From: Pisaster brevispinus
Lineage: Eukaryota > Echinodermata > Asteroidea > Forcipulatida > Asteriidae
Assembly (NCBI GenBank): GCA_023634235.1
Contig: JAMKCF010000016.1
Coordinates: 10,166,866-10,230,865, forward strand
Length of the DNA stretch: 64,000 bases
Direction of reading: 5' to 3'
Under the pieces are notes generated by a model that worked only from the letters and a program-made list of their open reading frames with translations, was not told the DNA's origin and searched no databases. Each line of letters opens with the position of its first letter. The stretch's first letter is position 1. The position numbers and the translations under genes were made by a program. This document shows, one piece after another, positions 32,809-59,591 of this stretch.

Positions 32809-35800
32809 TAAACACTAAAAGTCACATAAATATCATTTTCATGTAAATTTTATCTTTAAGGTTCACATTGCCTTCAAATCTCTCAAAACGAAGCCGTTTG
32901 TTATTTTTTTACTTATCCTTTTTCGTCCAGGCATAAAAAAACACCTGCAGTGTGTTGTGATTAGCGAGTAGGACCTATTGACTAAAAAACTCCATAAAAT
33001 TGCCTCTGAAAATACAACCAGAGGAACATACGGTACGCCATTTTGTAGAGTCAACAATTTGGTTCTGCAATAGCAGACCGCGTGCTCTCAAGGGATGTTT
33101 ATGTGAATTATAATATTTTATTTTAAAAATATCTTTCCAAACAAATTATTTTAAAAACAAACTGTTTGTATGGCTCAAGGTGCCCAATTCGAAGCAATGT
33201 GTCTCTCGAATCTTTTTATTTAAATTTGTTGGGAAATTTATTTTGTATCTTATTTTCCCCAGTAATGTTTACTAGAACCATCTGTGGCGTGTAATAAAAA
33301 TGACTTTGGAGCCTAGACTATTATTCAGGTAGCAAAAATTAGTATGACGGTGTACATTTTATGCGAGTCATTAAATGTTTCGCTTGGCTGCGTACTTGCT
33401 TAATTGTACAATTCAGTCAGTCGTATTGTTGTTCTATTATTCCCTTTTCTAAAGAATTCTCTTGTGGGGTCCAGGTTGAAAAAAAATTCACAAGGGCGGT
33501 CCCATAAGCCCACGCGTTGATGTACTGCGCGTGTTCAAATTTCATATGAAAGAACTACCAAACTTAAAATGTGATCGATTCAGTGAGAAAAAAAAAGCCC
33601 ACGTGTGGTTACAAAAACTCGATATGAAATAACTACCTAATTTAAAATGTTGATCGATGCGTCAGAGGAAAGTACGCCTAAAACACTTTGAGATGCCGCG
33701 CCCAATTAGGCCCTACGCGTAGCCAGCATCGTCAATTTCCTCATTGCATTGGTGCATACTTCGCTGCGGAGATAAACAAATTAGCGGGTTCCCGTGTTCC
33801 AGCAGACCGTCTGCTACACCGAACCACGCACCCCGCAGGCCCGTGAGAGCGGGGGTGCTGTGGGTGCGGCAGGACCCACAACTTTTTGGATGGGGGTGCT
33901 GGAATATACTAAAGCACCCAGGGCTGGAGGACTCGAGCCTGGTCTCGAGTCCATTTTTTTGTGGACTCGGACTCGGACCTAGAGGACTCGGACTCGGACA
34001 ACAGGACTCGACTACAGCACTGATGAAAGCACCCCCTACTTTTAGTATATATGTTTCATGAACGGAAATCCTGGAAAAAGATAAAAAAAAAAAAAAAAAA
34101 AAAACCCAATACGTTCAACTGGTCTTTTTTTTTTAAATAAAAAAAAATCATATTCGGCACCAAGGTGTGCTCGAGGGCCAGCACATGTACTGTGATATGC
34201 CTTGGTGTGTGTGTGTGTGTTTCTAGTCGGCTAGCTGACCGGCCCTGCCTGCATGTGTGTACAAATTTTCCGTAAAAGGCATGCGTACGATGCAGGCTTG
34301 AACGGGGGTGGCAGTCCTAACGGTGGGTGTATAGTCCTATTTAAAAAAAAAGAAGAAGAAGGCAGTTTTGTCATGTCTTTGTGTTAAAACAAAATAGAAT
34401 AAAATGCAAAAATACAAAACGGAAAACAAATAAACAAGAGCAAACAAATATGCAAACAAAAAACAAAAACATACACAAATCACAACAATTTAAGGAACTT
34501 ACACAAGCATAAAAAGTTAAGTGACAAAACAAAAATGAAATGCAAAAAAGATGTAAAAAGAAGAAGAAAACAGAAATACTTAAATAGATACAAAAAACCA
34601 CCTGTTTTTAAAGTTGAGGCCTACATAAAATAACAATACATGTAAATACAAGCCGGAATAAAGGATGCAAATATTTCAAAAAATTTCCATTGTAAAAAGT
34701 AAATAAATTTAAATGAATAGTTTTTTGAAGAAACTAAACAATAAATACATAATAAAACCCCCTCCCAAACAATACTGCGCACAGAAACTATTTAAAAAAA
34801 TTAATAAAAAAGCCCAATAAGTGCTTTTACAATGCAGAGTTTTAAAATGGGAAAACACCGTAAGCAAAATAAACAAACACAGTAGCGAAAAAAACCCCCA
34901 AACAACTCAGAAATAAACCAGCCTCGGAATTAAACCAACCAATAACACAGTAGTTTTCGAACGCTTTTATTTACCTGGCATCAAATGCTCACTGATAGCT
35001 GCCAAGTCATAAGCTTTGGACATTGTCATGATAATGAAAGAGGTTTACATTCAAGCTAAATAATTTCATTGTTACGAATAGTCAACTGTGAAGGGGGAAA
35101 TTAATAATGATCTATTAAAGTCAAAGCCTTTACAAATATTGTGTTCATCCTCAAAAAAATTAATTGCAACAAATTACCGGTAGCCGTTAACGAGAGGCAC
35201 TTATTGTTCCCTTGGGACTTATCACTTCTGAACCTGACATGTTATTTAATGCCATTATTAACGACAGGGGCGATAATTGTACGTAAACAACTAGCCTTGG
35301 AGGCATTTTAAAAATGGAACCACAATTCTAGTAATTTAATGCACGAGTCTCGAAAACTAAACATCTTTTCAGCAAGCTCGAGCGATAGGAATGGGGTCCA
35401 AAATATCCAGACCACGAAGGTCTTCGGACCATAATGGAGTAAGCAATAGGTAGAATGGCTGTGTTGGGGTGTTTGTTTGTTTGTTAGTGTATTCAAGCGC
35501 TATATCTTTTGGGCTTAAACAATGACATGCATGCATGTCCTCAAATGAACCGAAAGAGCGAAATAAACAGACAAACATAATTTATACACAAAAATAATAT
35601 TTAGTCCTTGTTTACCCCTGACGTCACATGTTTACAAAAGAGCCACATAACATGGACTACTCCTTCAGGCATAAAAATACACAACATAGAGGAATAAAAC
35701 ACATCTTCGAGGTGCTTTTACTACAGACCCAATTTCTGTCTGAAGAAATGGTGCACATTTTTATATAGTAATAAACTACAAAGGAAACGAACTGGGTAAA

Positions 35801-35856
35801 TTTTAAATAATTGGGGTTTGCTATATCTGCTGGAAGGTAGGGTCATACTTCGGTAA
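32809..35856 (+). repeat. Segmental duplication unit 2 (partial)
   Basis: Begins at TAAACACTAAAAGTCAC, fused directly to the end of unit 1, and ends at CATACTTCGGTAA, where it is fused to transposon sequence. Private differences, for example an extra GGCTAGCTGACCGGCC near 34228, show it is not identical to units 1 and 3. Confidence 0.88.
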
Positions 35857-38290
35857 ATTAAACATGTTAAAGTCAGTTTTCTGCCCAGCCACTGGATGAT
35901 CATAAATTGTTTGTAGCGACTTTTACCAAGTTTTAAAATATGAAAGGGAAAGCATACGGTAGAACTATAATTATAAAACATATTTTATTGAATCTTCTTA
36001 CGGGATTTTTTTTTATTAAAATAGAAATCCACCCAAAGTATTGTGGAAAGCGTAGAGTTGTTTCCTCCTGAATCTAAAAAAATCCCAGAATTTTTGTTTC
36101 ATTTTATTTTAGTATTCTAGGTTGGTATAAACATAGTTCACTTAACTTGCTCAGACATTTTGTTTGGTTGTTTTTGTTTGGATTTTTATTTTTATTTATT
36201 TATTTGTTTATTTATGTATTTATTTATTTTTTTTTTTTTTGGGGGGTGTAATTTGTGCACCTAAATGACATAGATAGGAATTAATTTGTAACATGTTGCT
36301 TGAATGTAATTAATCACTTTACTGTTAGATCATTAGTTAGAATGCTTTTGAATCCTTTGTGATTTCAAACCCCAGTGAGAATCTTTTTGAAAACAATCTT
36401 TTTTGAAAACTTTTACACCATTACGTTTGGAAGCTAGCACTGTTGAATTAATTAATGGCTTTTGAGAAATTACAGAAAACGAACTGAAAGAGCAATTTTT
36501 GTATTTAGCATACAAATGCGTACAGTGCTGCCGACATTTGCTCTGACAGTTGGGGGGGGGGGCAGAAGATGAGCAGGGTGGGGGTCTATCAGCATCGGGG
36601 GGGGGGGGGGTCTATCAGATTAAGAGCATTTTGTGAAATTTGCTGACATAACTGTTTTCATGTTAGGGTACTTTTGTCTTTCATGTTTTGTTGAAATGTC
36701 ACATGATTTGACTGAGCTGGGTTTAATTGCTTCGGACTTGGTCATGGGCTGAGAGTTGAATTGAGCACATTATAATAAATATTTACTTTGACAAATGATG
36801 TTCATTGTAAACGCTGAAGTGAAATCATTCTTAATAATTAGCGGTGTATAACAAACATGACAAATATTTTTATTTTTATTTTTCCCTTTCCTTGAAAACC
36901 AGGCCCCAACATAGATGAAGACTATGGAGAATGCTCTGGTTTGGGCTCTGGTTTCTGTCTTCAAACATTTCTTAAACATACTCAATGAAAACGTATAGAA
37001 TTTTACAACTTGGTGCACAGACAGTGTAACACACAATAAGGAAGTTGTTAATCAACTGCATTTTTGTAGCACGTGGAAAATTTATTCTGCAAAGTGATTA
37101 TGTAAAATCACAAATCAAAACTTAACCTTTTGGCAGGCCGCAGTGCAAGTTTCATTTAATCTAACAAAGAAATATGTAACATCTTCAGATTGGTTGTTTT
37201 TGGCTCTTACCAAAACCATCCACGACATATTTCTGACACAACTGAAAGGGAATTTGGTAACACTGTACGTATGTAAATTCTTTCTATTGAAATGAAAAAA
37301 CCTGTGCCATGAGATGCAAGTACTGGATTTTTTTTGTCGGTGATGACATCAGCCCACAATTGTAACAACTTGCAAAAGCTACACCCAATGTTCATTTTGT
37401 TAATTTTATGTGTGAAGGCGCAGAAAAACGATTGGAGTCTTGGGGGGGGGGGGGTTGCAGGGGGTTACACAGTAAAAATTTGGTTAGGAAAAAGGTAGAG
37501 GATGCATGGTGCACCCAATCTGGTCTTGTGTTTGGGACTTGGTTTGAAATAACAATCATGCATATCCTTCCACTCTCCCCAACTAATGAGCCAAATTTGA
37601 AAGTTTATAACCACAGTTATGTAGAGGCTTGCTACTGATTCATGAGGTCACGAAAATTAAAATGAACATTTCACATGAGAGAGAGAACACTCGAACAGTT
37701 GGTAGATGGATATGTCTTTTAATAGCTGTAAGTTTAAAAAGGGGGGACAAACCCCTCCCCCACCCCCATCCCACCCCCACCCCTGGGCAAGACCAATACT
37801 CTAAAGATGAAAGTTTCCACCACTACCCTACCCAAGGGATGCTTTGGCAAACACCACGTTTTATTATGCTTGATCTATAAGTTTAAAAAAGGGGGGGGGG
37901 GACACACACACACACACCCTCACCCCACCCCAATCCCACCCCACCCCCACCCCCGGGCAAGACCAATACTCAATATGAAAGTGTCCAACACCACCCTACC
38001 CAAGGGCTACTTTGGCAAACACCACATTTTATTATGCTTGAACTTTTGAAGCATATCAACACAGTGCTTTAGTTTATGGCAAATGCAGCCTATTAGTAAA
38101 ATGACAATATTCATACAGTTTTATTAATAACCCCCCCAAAAATTAATGTGCAGTTTTCACACTTGGGGATAAGCTGTTTTGGATTGAGATACAGATTTGC
38201 CACCCATTCAAAGTAGTTTTAAGTAATCCCCAGCCGTGTTGCACGAAAATTGAAAAATAGAGACATTTTGCCTCCATGTATTATGGCCTA
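35857..38290. mobile_element. 5'-truncated second copy of the TAGGCC transposon
   Basis: Matches 25868-28275 and keeps the right TIR ending ATTATGGCCTA followed by TGT. The left 0.68 kb including the left TIR is missing, because the duplication breakpoint lies inside the element. It did not arise by transposition. Confidence 0.88.
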
Positions 38291-41200
38291 TGTACAAAAC
38301 TAGATTTTTAAGTATTGTGTATTTTGTGAATGTTGACTGTGAGCTTGCACTATCAATGAACTGAAGAAGATTGATTTTTTTAACGAAAAGTTGCTACATG
38401 CAAGTTTGATGCACGTATACAACGTTGGTTAAGTTATTTTTAGTGGCTATGGTTCGGTTTATGGTAAGTTACGGTTCAGGGGTAAGGCTACGGTTAAGGT
38501 TACGGATACGGTTGTGTGGGATTATGAATGGTTATGGTTATGATAAAGGTTAACAATGGTTATGGCTATGGTCATGGTTATGGTTCTGACTATGCTATGG
38601 TTACGTTTAAAGTGGTGGTAGTGATGGTTTATGAATACAGGTTCAGATAAGATAAAAGGTAGCCAATAGATCTTAAGCATATGACGTCATCTCAGTATAG
38701 GGCGCCCTCGCCCAGAGGTCAAAAAGAGGCTGTTCATTGGCCAATCCTGTGTGTCGCGTGTAAAAATCTGTGCGTTTCGATTGTTTCGTCACCGTTTTAC
38801 TTCTCAGATGGCAGCTGGATGACATCAATGCAGGTCTTTACCATTCTTTCCCGTTGGGCGATATTCAGCCACAAAATTGTCTATTGCCTCTGCTCTTGTG
38901 TATCATTATATCTGGGACAAAGTGCGGGTAAACACTAAAAGTCACATAAATATCATTTTCATGTAAATTTTATCTTTAAGGTTCACATTGCCTTCAAATC
39001 TCTCAAAACGAAGCCGTTTATTATTTTTTTACTTATCCTTTTTCGTCCAGGCATAAAAAAACACCTGCAGTGTGTTGTGATTAGCGAGTAGGACCTATTG
39101 ACTAAAAAACTCCATAAAATTGCCTCTGAAAATACAACCAGCGGAACATACGGTACGCCATTTTGTAGAGTCAACAATTTGGTTCTACAACAGCAGACCG
39201 TGTGCTCTCAAGGGATGTTTATGTGAATTATAATATTTTATTTTAAAAATATCTTTCCAAACAAATTATTTTAAAAACAAACTGTTTGTATGGCTCAAGG
39301 TGCCCAATTCGAAGCAATGTGTCCCTCGAATCTTTTTATTTAAATTTGTTGGGAAATTTATTTTGTATCTTATTTTCCCCAGTAATGTTTACTAGAACCA
39401 TCTGTGGCGTGTCATAAAAATGACTTTGGAGCCTAGACTATTATTCAGGTAGCAAAATTAGTATGACGGTGTACATTTTATGCGAGTCGTTAAATGTTTC
39501 GCTTGGCTGCGTACTTGCTTAATTGTACAATTCAGTCAGTCGTATTGTTGTTCTATTATTCCCTTTTCTAAAGAATTCTCTTGTGGGGTCCAGGTTGAAA
39601 AAAAATTCACAAGGGTGGTCCCATAAGCCCACGCGTTGATGTACTGCGCGTGTTCAAATTTCATATGAAAGAACTACCAAACTTAAAATGTGGATCGATT
39701 CAGTGAGAAAAAAAAAGCCCACGTGTGGCTACAAAAACTCGATATGAAATAACTACCTAATTTAAAATGTTGATCGATGCGTCGGAGGAAAGTACGCCTA
39801 AAACACTTTGAGATGCCGCGCCCAATTAGGCCCTACGCGTAGCCAGCATCGTCAATTTCCTCATTGCATTGGTGCATACTTCGCTGCGGAGATAAACAAA
39901 TTAGCGGGTTCCCGTGTTCCAGCAGACCGTCTGCTACACCGAACCACGCACCCCGCAGGCCCGTGAGAGCGGGGGTGCTGTGGGTGCGGCAGGACCCACA
40001 ACTTTTTGGATGGGGGTGCTGGAATATACTAAAGCACCCAGGGCTGGAGGACTCGAGCCTGGTCTCGAGTCCATTTTTTTGTGGACTCGGACTCGGACCT
40101 AGAGGACTCGGACTCGGACAACAGGACTCGACTACAGCACTGATGAAAGCACCCCCTACTTTTAGTATATATGTTTCATGAACGGAAATCCTGGAAAAAG
40201 ATTTAAAAAAAAAAATAAAAAAACCCCCAATACGTTCAACTGGTCTTTTTTTTTTTTAAATAAAAAAAAAATCATATTCGGCACCAAGGTGTGCTCGAGG
40301 GCCAGCATATACATGTACTGTGATATGCCTTGGTGTGTGTGTGTGTGTTTCTAGTCTGCCTGCATGTGTGTACAAATTTTCCGTAAAAGGCATGCGTACG
40401 ATGCAGGCTTGAACGGGGGTGGCAGTCCTAACGGTGGGTGTATAGTCCTATTTAAAAAAAAAAAAGCAGTTTTGTCATGTCTTTGTGTTAAAACAAAATA
40501 GAATAAAATGCAAAAATACAAAACGGAAAACAAATAAACAAGAGCAAACAAATATGCAAAAAAACCAAAAAACATACACAAATCACAACAATTTAAGGAA
40601 CTGACACAAGCATAAAAAGTTAAGTGACAAAACAAAAATGAAATGCAAAAAAGATGTAAAAAGAAGAAGAAAACAGAAATACTTAAATAGATACAAAAAA
40701 CCACCTGTTTTTAAAGTTGAGGCCTACATAAAATAACAATACATGTAAATACAAGCCGGAATAAAGGATGCAAATATTTCAAAAAAATTCCCATTGTAAA
40801 AAGTAAATAAATTTAAATGAATAGTTTTTTGAAGAAACTAAACAATAAATACATAATAAAACCCCCTCCCAAACAATACTGCGCACAGAAACTATTTTAA
40901 AAAAATAATAAAAAAGCCCAATAAGTGCTTTTACAATGCAGAGTTTTAAAATGGGAAAACACCGTAAGCAAAATAAACAAACACAGTAGCGAAAAAAAAC
41001 CCCAAACAACTCAGAAATAAACCAGCCTCGGAATTAAACCAACCAATAACACAGTAGTTTTCGAACGCTTTTATTTACCTGGCATCAAATGCTCACTGAT
41101 AGCTGCCAAGTCATAAGCTTTGGACATTGTTATGATAATGAAAGAGGTTTACATTCAAGCTAAATAATTTCATTGTTACGAATAGTCAACTCTGAAGGGG

Positions 41201-42788
41201 GAAATTAATAATGATCTATTAAAGTCAAAGCCTTTACAAATATTGTGTTCATCCTCAAAAAAATTAATTGCAACAAATTACCGGTAGCCGTTAACGAGAG
41301 GCACTTATTGTTCCCTTGGGACTTATCACTTCTGAACCTGACATGTTATTTAATGCCATTATTAACGACAGGGGCGATAATTGTACGTAAACAACTAGCC
41401 TTGGAGGCATTTTAAAAATGGAACCACAATTCTAGTAATTTAATGCACGAGTCTCGAAAACTAAACATCTTTTCAGCAAGCTCGAGCGATAGGAATGGGG
41501 TCCAAAATATCCAGACCACGAAGGTCTTCGGACCATAATGGAGTAAGCAAAAGTATTCAAGCGCTATATCTTTTGGGCTTAAACAATGACATGCATGCAT
41601 GTCCTCAAATGAACCGAAAGAGCGAAATAAACAGACAAACATAATTTATACACAAAAATAATATTTAGTCCTTGTTTACCCCTGACGTCACATGTTTACA
41701 AAAGAGCCACATAACATGGACTACTCCTTCAGGCATAAAAATACACAACATAGAGGAATAAAACACATCTTCGAGGTGCTTTTACTACAGACCCAACTTC
41801 TGTCTGAAGAAATGGTGCACATTTTTATATAGTAATAAACTACAAAGGAAACGAACTGGGTAAATTTTAAATAATTGGGGTTTGCTATATCTGCTGGAAG
41901 GTAGGGTCATACTTCGGTAATCACCCCCCGTTTTTATCCCTAAGCTTAACTTGATATAAAGATGGTACCTAATGGTATAGTAAGCATCCCGCAAAATAAC
42001 TTCGTCTGAAGTGTCCCCATCATTGACTGGAAATCATTAAAAGTGTGTCGATTTCAATAAAAGTATGTCGCAAAATGTGAATCTCCAAAGATCACCTAAA
42101 AGCGACTTTCAGATGATTCACAATGCCGTGATGTCCGTTCGCGAATGCTGCAACCAGAGATGCGGTTGGTACCCACTGTCACCTCACTAAACCAGATGGA
42201 TACGACGTTCTCGATGAAAATACCGTGACGGTTTTCTCTCTCTCTCTCTGTATTCTTAACAAGAGGACACGATTTTCAGCTGAAACGTTCACAGGTGACT
42301 TTCATTATAGCCCTATCTGTCTTGGTATTTTTGATCGCATTACGGTGACAAAACTAAACGATCAGACCCTACCTTGTAAATTTAGACCCAGAAAGTTTGA
42401 ACACTTGTATTAATAATAGCCAATGACATCCTAAATAGTGTGATGACGCTTCGGCACCCTGGCTTATTTCTTTCATCGACTCTTTCGTTTTACTCTATAC
42501 ACCCGAAGTTAATGTATGGACGTGGAAATACTTCTATGGTATTTGAACACTGTGATAATGTCCAAATGTAAAATGTACGTGCGCCGACTCGTGGTCTGTG
42601 TTCTTCGGGTGTGCGCCACCGACTCATCCAACATTCAGTTTACTGTTTAGAAGTATATTATGCTCCTTTGTAAAAATGCGAATTGTGCGTTTAAACAAAT
42701 AACCCCAAGTTGTAGAGAATAAGTGTTCAATTTATGTTATTTGCCGAGTTTGACGGTCGCTTGGTTGGGTCGGCTATGACGGCCGAAC
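35857..42788 (+). repeat. Segmental duplication unit 3 (full)
   Basis: Contains the right 2.4 kb of the transposon (to 38290), then the block with the hexamer repeat and MITE, then the long A-rich unit. A private deletion near 41550 removes about 40 bp with the GTTTGTTTGTTTG run that units 1 and 2 keep. From 42789 the sequence leaves the repeat. Confidence 0.88.
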
Positions 42789-43630
42789 CGTCCAAACAAA
42801 AACATAAATTACTGGACATTTTTAACAAACAAAGACCGACCTATTTCCATTGTATTATTACGTTTCACCTTTTGTCTCGTGTAACCAGATGAGACATTGA
42901 GGGAAGTGACACATGAACCACTTGAATCTATTTGGAGTTGAATTATCTCCGATGTCGAACACTAATTATGATGTGTATCGTGCCGAAGTCTGGAGGAACA
43001 ATTCAGCAAATTTAATTGGTTTCAACTATATATCATCCTGTACATAAAAAAAAAATAATAATAATAAATAATAATATTTATATAGCTATATACAGGTACA
43101 GGCATAATGGTTTTACCCTGACGCCCAAAAAATTGTACTATGAAGACTGTATCACCATTCATAACTCATCATGGATTGTGCGTTCACCCAGCGTAAAAAA
43201 AATCCTAACCCGAACACACACACGCTGTACTTACTCGTTTGCTCTCACTTTCGGTTAACTTATGGAGACCAAGGACAACACAAAAAAAGGGAACATAAAA
43301 GGACTCCACACCGGGGTGCTCCACAAGGAAATTTGTGTACAAATCCTATGGAAAGTGCAGAGACAAAGGAAAGAACAAAATAATGCTCCACAAGGATGCA
43401 TTTTTTTAGACTGCGCGAGTTGTATCACTATCAGTCTGGTAATGGTAGTGCGTCATTGCGTGTGTAGGTCTATCCAATGAAACTAATAAGTTTGTAAGAC
43501 CGGTGCCTGTCGTTATCCTTCCGGATAATGACAGGAGACAGTCTAGAAGCCCTCCTCATGTAAACGCCATTCATCTCTATCCCGTTCGTAAGAGTGACGT
43601 AATTCCACTTCATACAAACTGGCTCCACTT
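42789..43630. other. Intergenic; old repeat fragments
   Basis: An (AAT)n tract lies near 43050-43075. Bases 43258-43410 (TATGGAGACCAAGGACAA, CTCCACAAGGAAATTTGTGT) match 22566-22735 of the GT-rich repeat family. No gene is seen. Confidence 0.5.
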
Positions 43631-43805
43631 ATAGACCTTATGCACATGACGTCATTTCAGTAGGGTGCCCTCGCCTAGAGGTCAAAAGGAGGTTGTTCAT
43701 TGGCCAATCCTGTGCGCCGCACGTACAAATCTGTGCGTTTCGATTGTTTCGTCACCATTTTACCTCTAAGATGGCGGCTGGATGACGTCGATGCATAAGG
43801 TCTAT
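43631..43805. mobile_element. MITE, family C, intact TIRs
   Basis: Ends ATAGACCTTATGCA and TGCATAAGGTCTAT are perfect 14-bp inverse copies. The interior has TGACGTCATTTCAG, GGCCAATCCTGTGCG and AAGATGGCGGCTGGATGACG. A TA target duplication is plausible. Three decayed copies lie in the duplicated lectin blocks. Confidence 0.8.
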
Positions 43806-45574
43806 TACCAGAAGCCCATTAGGAGTTTCATTAAGCTAGTTTTTCTTTGATGATTATACGCAAGAAACTTTCAAAAGTTGGAATTAGCTCTTTACATGCG
43901 TTCTTCAAAGCCCAAGGTCTTCTCAGAAATGCAAGTTTCGGTCAAAAGAAATATTTTTGAACTATGAAATGTGTGTGATTTCTGGTAAAATTACACACAA
44001 ACGTATACAAGCAGCCGGAAGTAGAACAAAACGTTGAGCATGCGGCAGATACTAACCAACGGTATTCCTCGCTGTTCTTGTCCATGAACTCAAACTTCCA
44101 ACCGAAAAAAAAAAATCTAAACAAACCCTCATTTGAAAGAAATTGCCATTTCCACGAAATGAATAGCTTTCACGTGCGTTCTCACACTTTTAATAACAGG
44201 TTCACGAAGTTGTGTTCGTTACCAGGGCAACAGTTATATGATTATTTCACTTTGATTTAATGATGTGTAGAATAATACAGAAGCTCGTTAGTGCCACCGC
44301 TATTTTTATTTAAAAAAAACATTTATTTTTGTTTTCAAAAGCAGTTATTTTAATTTGCAAACAGCAGTTATTTTTATTTTCAAAAGTAGATTTTTTATTT
44401 TCAAGTGCAATAAAAATAATTGCTCTTGAAAATCTAAATACCTGCTTTCGAAAAAAACCACAAACAACTTCTCTGTGTGGGTATAGACCAGTCTGTGAAA
44501 CTCAACGCGCTGGGCTTTAGAAAGCAAGCGTAAGTGTCTGAAGAATGTATTTTAACATCTTTTGGGGGGGGCAAACCTCGGGTTGCCTCACATTTCGCTT
44601 TAATATCTGAAGGTAACAAATTCGCGCATTTTAACCAGGCCCAGCGCACTGAGTCGACGATGTTCATGCACCGTGGGCGTCACTGGTGGCGTTTACCGTA
44701 GCTATATAAAACGTTCCTTTTTTGACCATCTTCACCTGACGTCATCACCACTGCAAATCTTGATTGCGCCATTTAGGGAGTCAGTTTAGTGTGAAGTGCG
44801 CATTTTTTAAGGTGACGTGCGCGCTTAACACGCTCACCAAATCTTTATTTTGCAGTCCGGCTCCCAAAATGAGACGCATGTGACGCATGCGGGTCAATAG
44901 GTCATATGTATTTGGTGCCATCTTGCAAATTTACCGCAACGCATCTGGAAAAACCGAATACCGATAAATAATGAATCAAACTGCCGATACGGACGCCGTG
45001 TTCTAGTTTACATGTAACTATGCCAGGTTTTATAGTTGTGTGCTGCATTTCTTATAGAATCAGCGCACCGTGATGGTTGCCGGTGCTGCTTGGACTGGGT
45101 TTTTTTCACCCAGAATCCTTTGCGTGCCGGCCATGCGCATTGGGACACGCGTATGGGCTATTTGGCAAGTTGTCCAATAGTTGCGCAAAACTGCGCAGCA
45201 TGGGATTGTGGCACAACTTCACTAAATTGCATAGAAAAGTTTCACACAGATTGAGTCCATGACTTGTTGAAGGAACGTGGACTTTAAACAGAAGTTCATG
45301 GTCTTGAGTTGATGATTTTGGCAAGGCAGAGAGCACCGAAGGAACCCATGAGGTAAAGACTGGCTGGAATACTTCTCAGAATCACATCTGACCTAACCAA
45401 AAATACAATAAAACAGTCATTACAAATATTATTTTAAATTTTTTTTATCGTAATTCGTTTGGATCATTGCTTCATATATTTCATTGTTTTATGTTGTGCA
45501 TAGAGGCGTTAAGCACTATAACTGTCTTGTATTATTATTATCATTATAAAAAAAAACCTGGTTTGAATTATTAA
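43806..45574. other. Intergenic, no gene seen
   Basis: No domain or RNA gene is recognised. A candidate last exon of glycerol kinase might lie near 45391-45401 on the minus strand, but this is only a possibility. Confidence 0.35.
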
Positions 45575-45790
45575 AACAATGCCAGCCTGCAATATATCGT
45601 GTGGTGAATGCGATCTACACAGTACACAGTCAACCCTCCTACTGTCTGACCATTCAATATCATCCAGGTCAAAACTTGAACCCTCCTACTGTCTGATCAC
45701 TCAATGTAATTTACTGTGGTTTCGAATATTATAGATAATAGATTCCCTTGTGATTTATTACTAGATACAGAACCTGTTAAAAACTCTTAA
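45575..45790 (+). repeat. ~125-bp satellite-like repeat, cluster 1
   Basis: Words TGCCAGCCTGCAAT, ACACAGTACACAGTCAACCC, CTCCTACTGTCTGA and ATTCAATATCATCC recur here, at 46745-47010 and at 48870-49110, at spacings near 125 bp. Confidence 0.65.
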
Positions 45791-46188
45791 ATTATTCCCT
45801 TCCCAATAAATTCTACTGTTCTACACAATACAAACAAGCTCTTGCAAGATAAACTAATACAATAAAACAATTTACAATGAAAAACCATCCGAAAACAAAC
45901 AACTAAAAGCTAAACACATGTGAGAAAAAGCAAACACAGTAGCCTAAAGTTAAATATATACAATTCAAGTCACACAAATAAAAACAAAAAATTGGCAGAA
46001 TAAAACAATGACAATTGACAGTTCATATATACAGGTGGGATATATGTATTTAAAAGCAATAAAATTGAAGTTGCTGACAGTTAAAACGTAAGGCATGTCG
46101 AATCATACAAAATACCTAAGGTCATAAATATAAACATGACCCCAGTCAGAAAATAACATTCATGTAATGAGCATAGAATAACTATTAA

Positions 46189-46354
46189 GGGAATAAAAGA
46201 GTGGCGACGAGTTCTTAAACGGCCGTTTAAAACCGGCAGGGTCGTGGCCGTGCGATAAAGGCCCTCGCCTTCGGCTCGGGCCTTTATCGGACGGCCACGA
46301 CCGTGCAAGGTTTTAAACGGCCGTTTAAGAACGAGTCACTACTCTTTTATTCCC
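46189..46354. mobile_element. Foldback element with near-perfect ~75-bp arms
   Basis: The left arm starts GGGAATAAAAGAGT and the right arm ends ACTCTTTTATTCCC. Inside, TTAAACGGCCGTTTAA is itself a palindrome and occurs in both arms. The centre is TCGCCTTCGGCTCG near 46265-46278, so a long hairpin can form. It lies 0.8 kb beyond the last identified glycerol kinase exon. Confidence 0.85.
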
Positions 46355-46744
46355 ATTCATAAATGCCCTTTTTTTAAAAAGCGAAAAAATGTTATAGACA
46401 ATCTGTGACAATCTGTACATTTTGTACATTTTTTAAAACTTTTTAAAAGTTATGTTTGGTGCGCGTTGGGTTGTGTGTACGCGCGTGTAAAAATAGATTA
46501 CGCGCTGGTACTAATAGCTATATATTGCGTTCCGCGTAATTAAATTGGGGTACCGCGAGCTTGTGCACCCAACACGCGAAGCCAGCCGTGTTTAAACACT
46601 TCTAGCCGGTGTTAAATCGTCCGTTTAAACACCCCCACGTGACGTGCTCTCGACCAATCAGAATAGCAAAACTGTCTGGGGTATTTATGAATAATCGTTC
46701 AAAGGAATGTTTATGGTGCCTAACCTGTATGTATGTTATTTACC
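46355..46744. other. Intergenic, no gene seen
   Basis: No gene is recognised. GTTTAAACAC words near 46590 and 46622 suggest further repeat material related to the foldback. Confidence 0.35.
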
Positions 46745-47010
46745 CGTCTACTGTTTGACCATTCAATATCATCCACTGTGGTTTTGAATAATAGATAAAC
46801 TATGCCAGCCTGCAATTTGATATCAAGTGGTGAATGCATCTACACAGTACACAGTCAACCCTCATAGTGTCTGATCAGTCAATACCGTCTACTGTGGTTA
46901 TGAATAATAGATAAATTATAATATATGCCAGCCAGCATTGTATTCACATAATGTGGTGCATACATCTACAAAGTACACACATAACCGCACACATTTTATA
47001 CACAGTAGTG
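46745..47010 (+). repeat. ~125-bp satellite-like repeat, cluster 2
   Basis: At least two units with TACTGTTTGACCATTCAATA, ACTGTGGTTTTGAATAATAG and TGCCAGCCTGCAAT-type words. Same family as clusters 1 and 3. Confidence 0.65.
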
Positions 47011-47117
47011 CCACTATAAAAACAACCTGTGCAGTTGAATGGTTTCAATTGGTTGATCACCTTAATGGAAATTGTTACCAAGAGTAAGAGTAGGAGGGTT
47101 AATATAGCCATTCTCAC

Positions 47118-59591
<12,474 letters not shown>

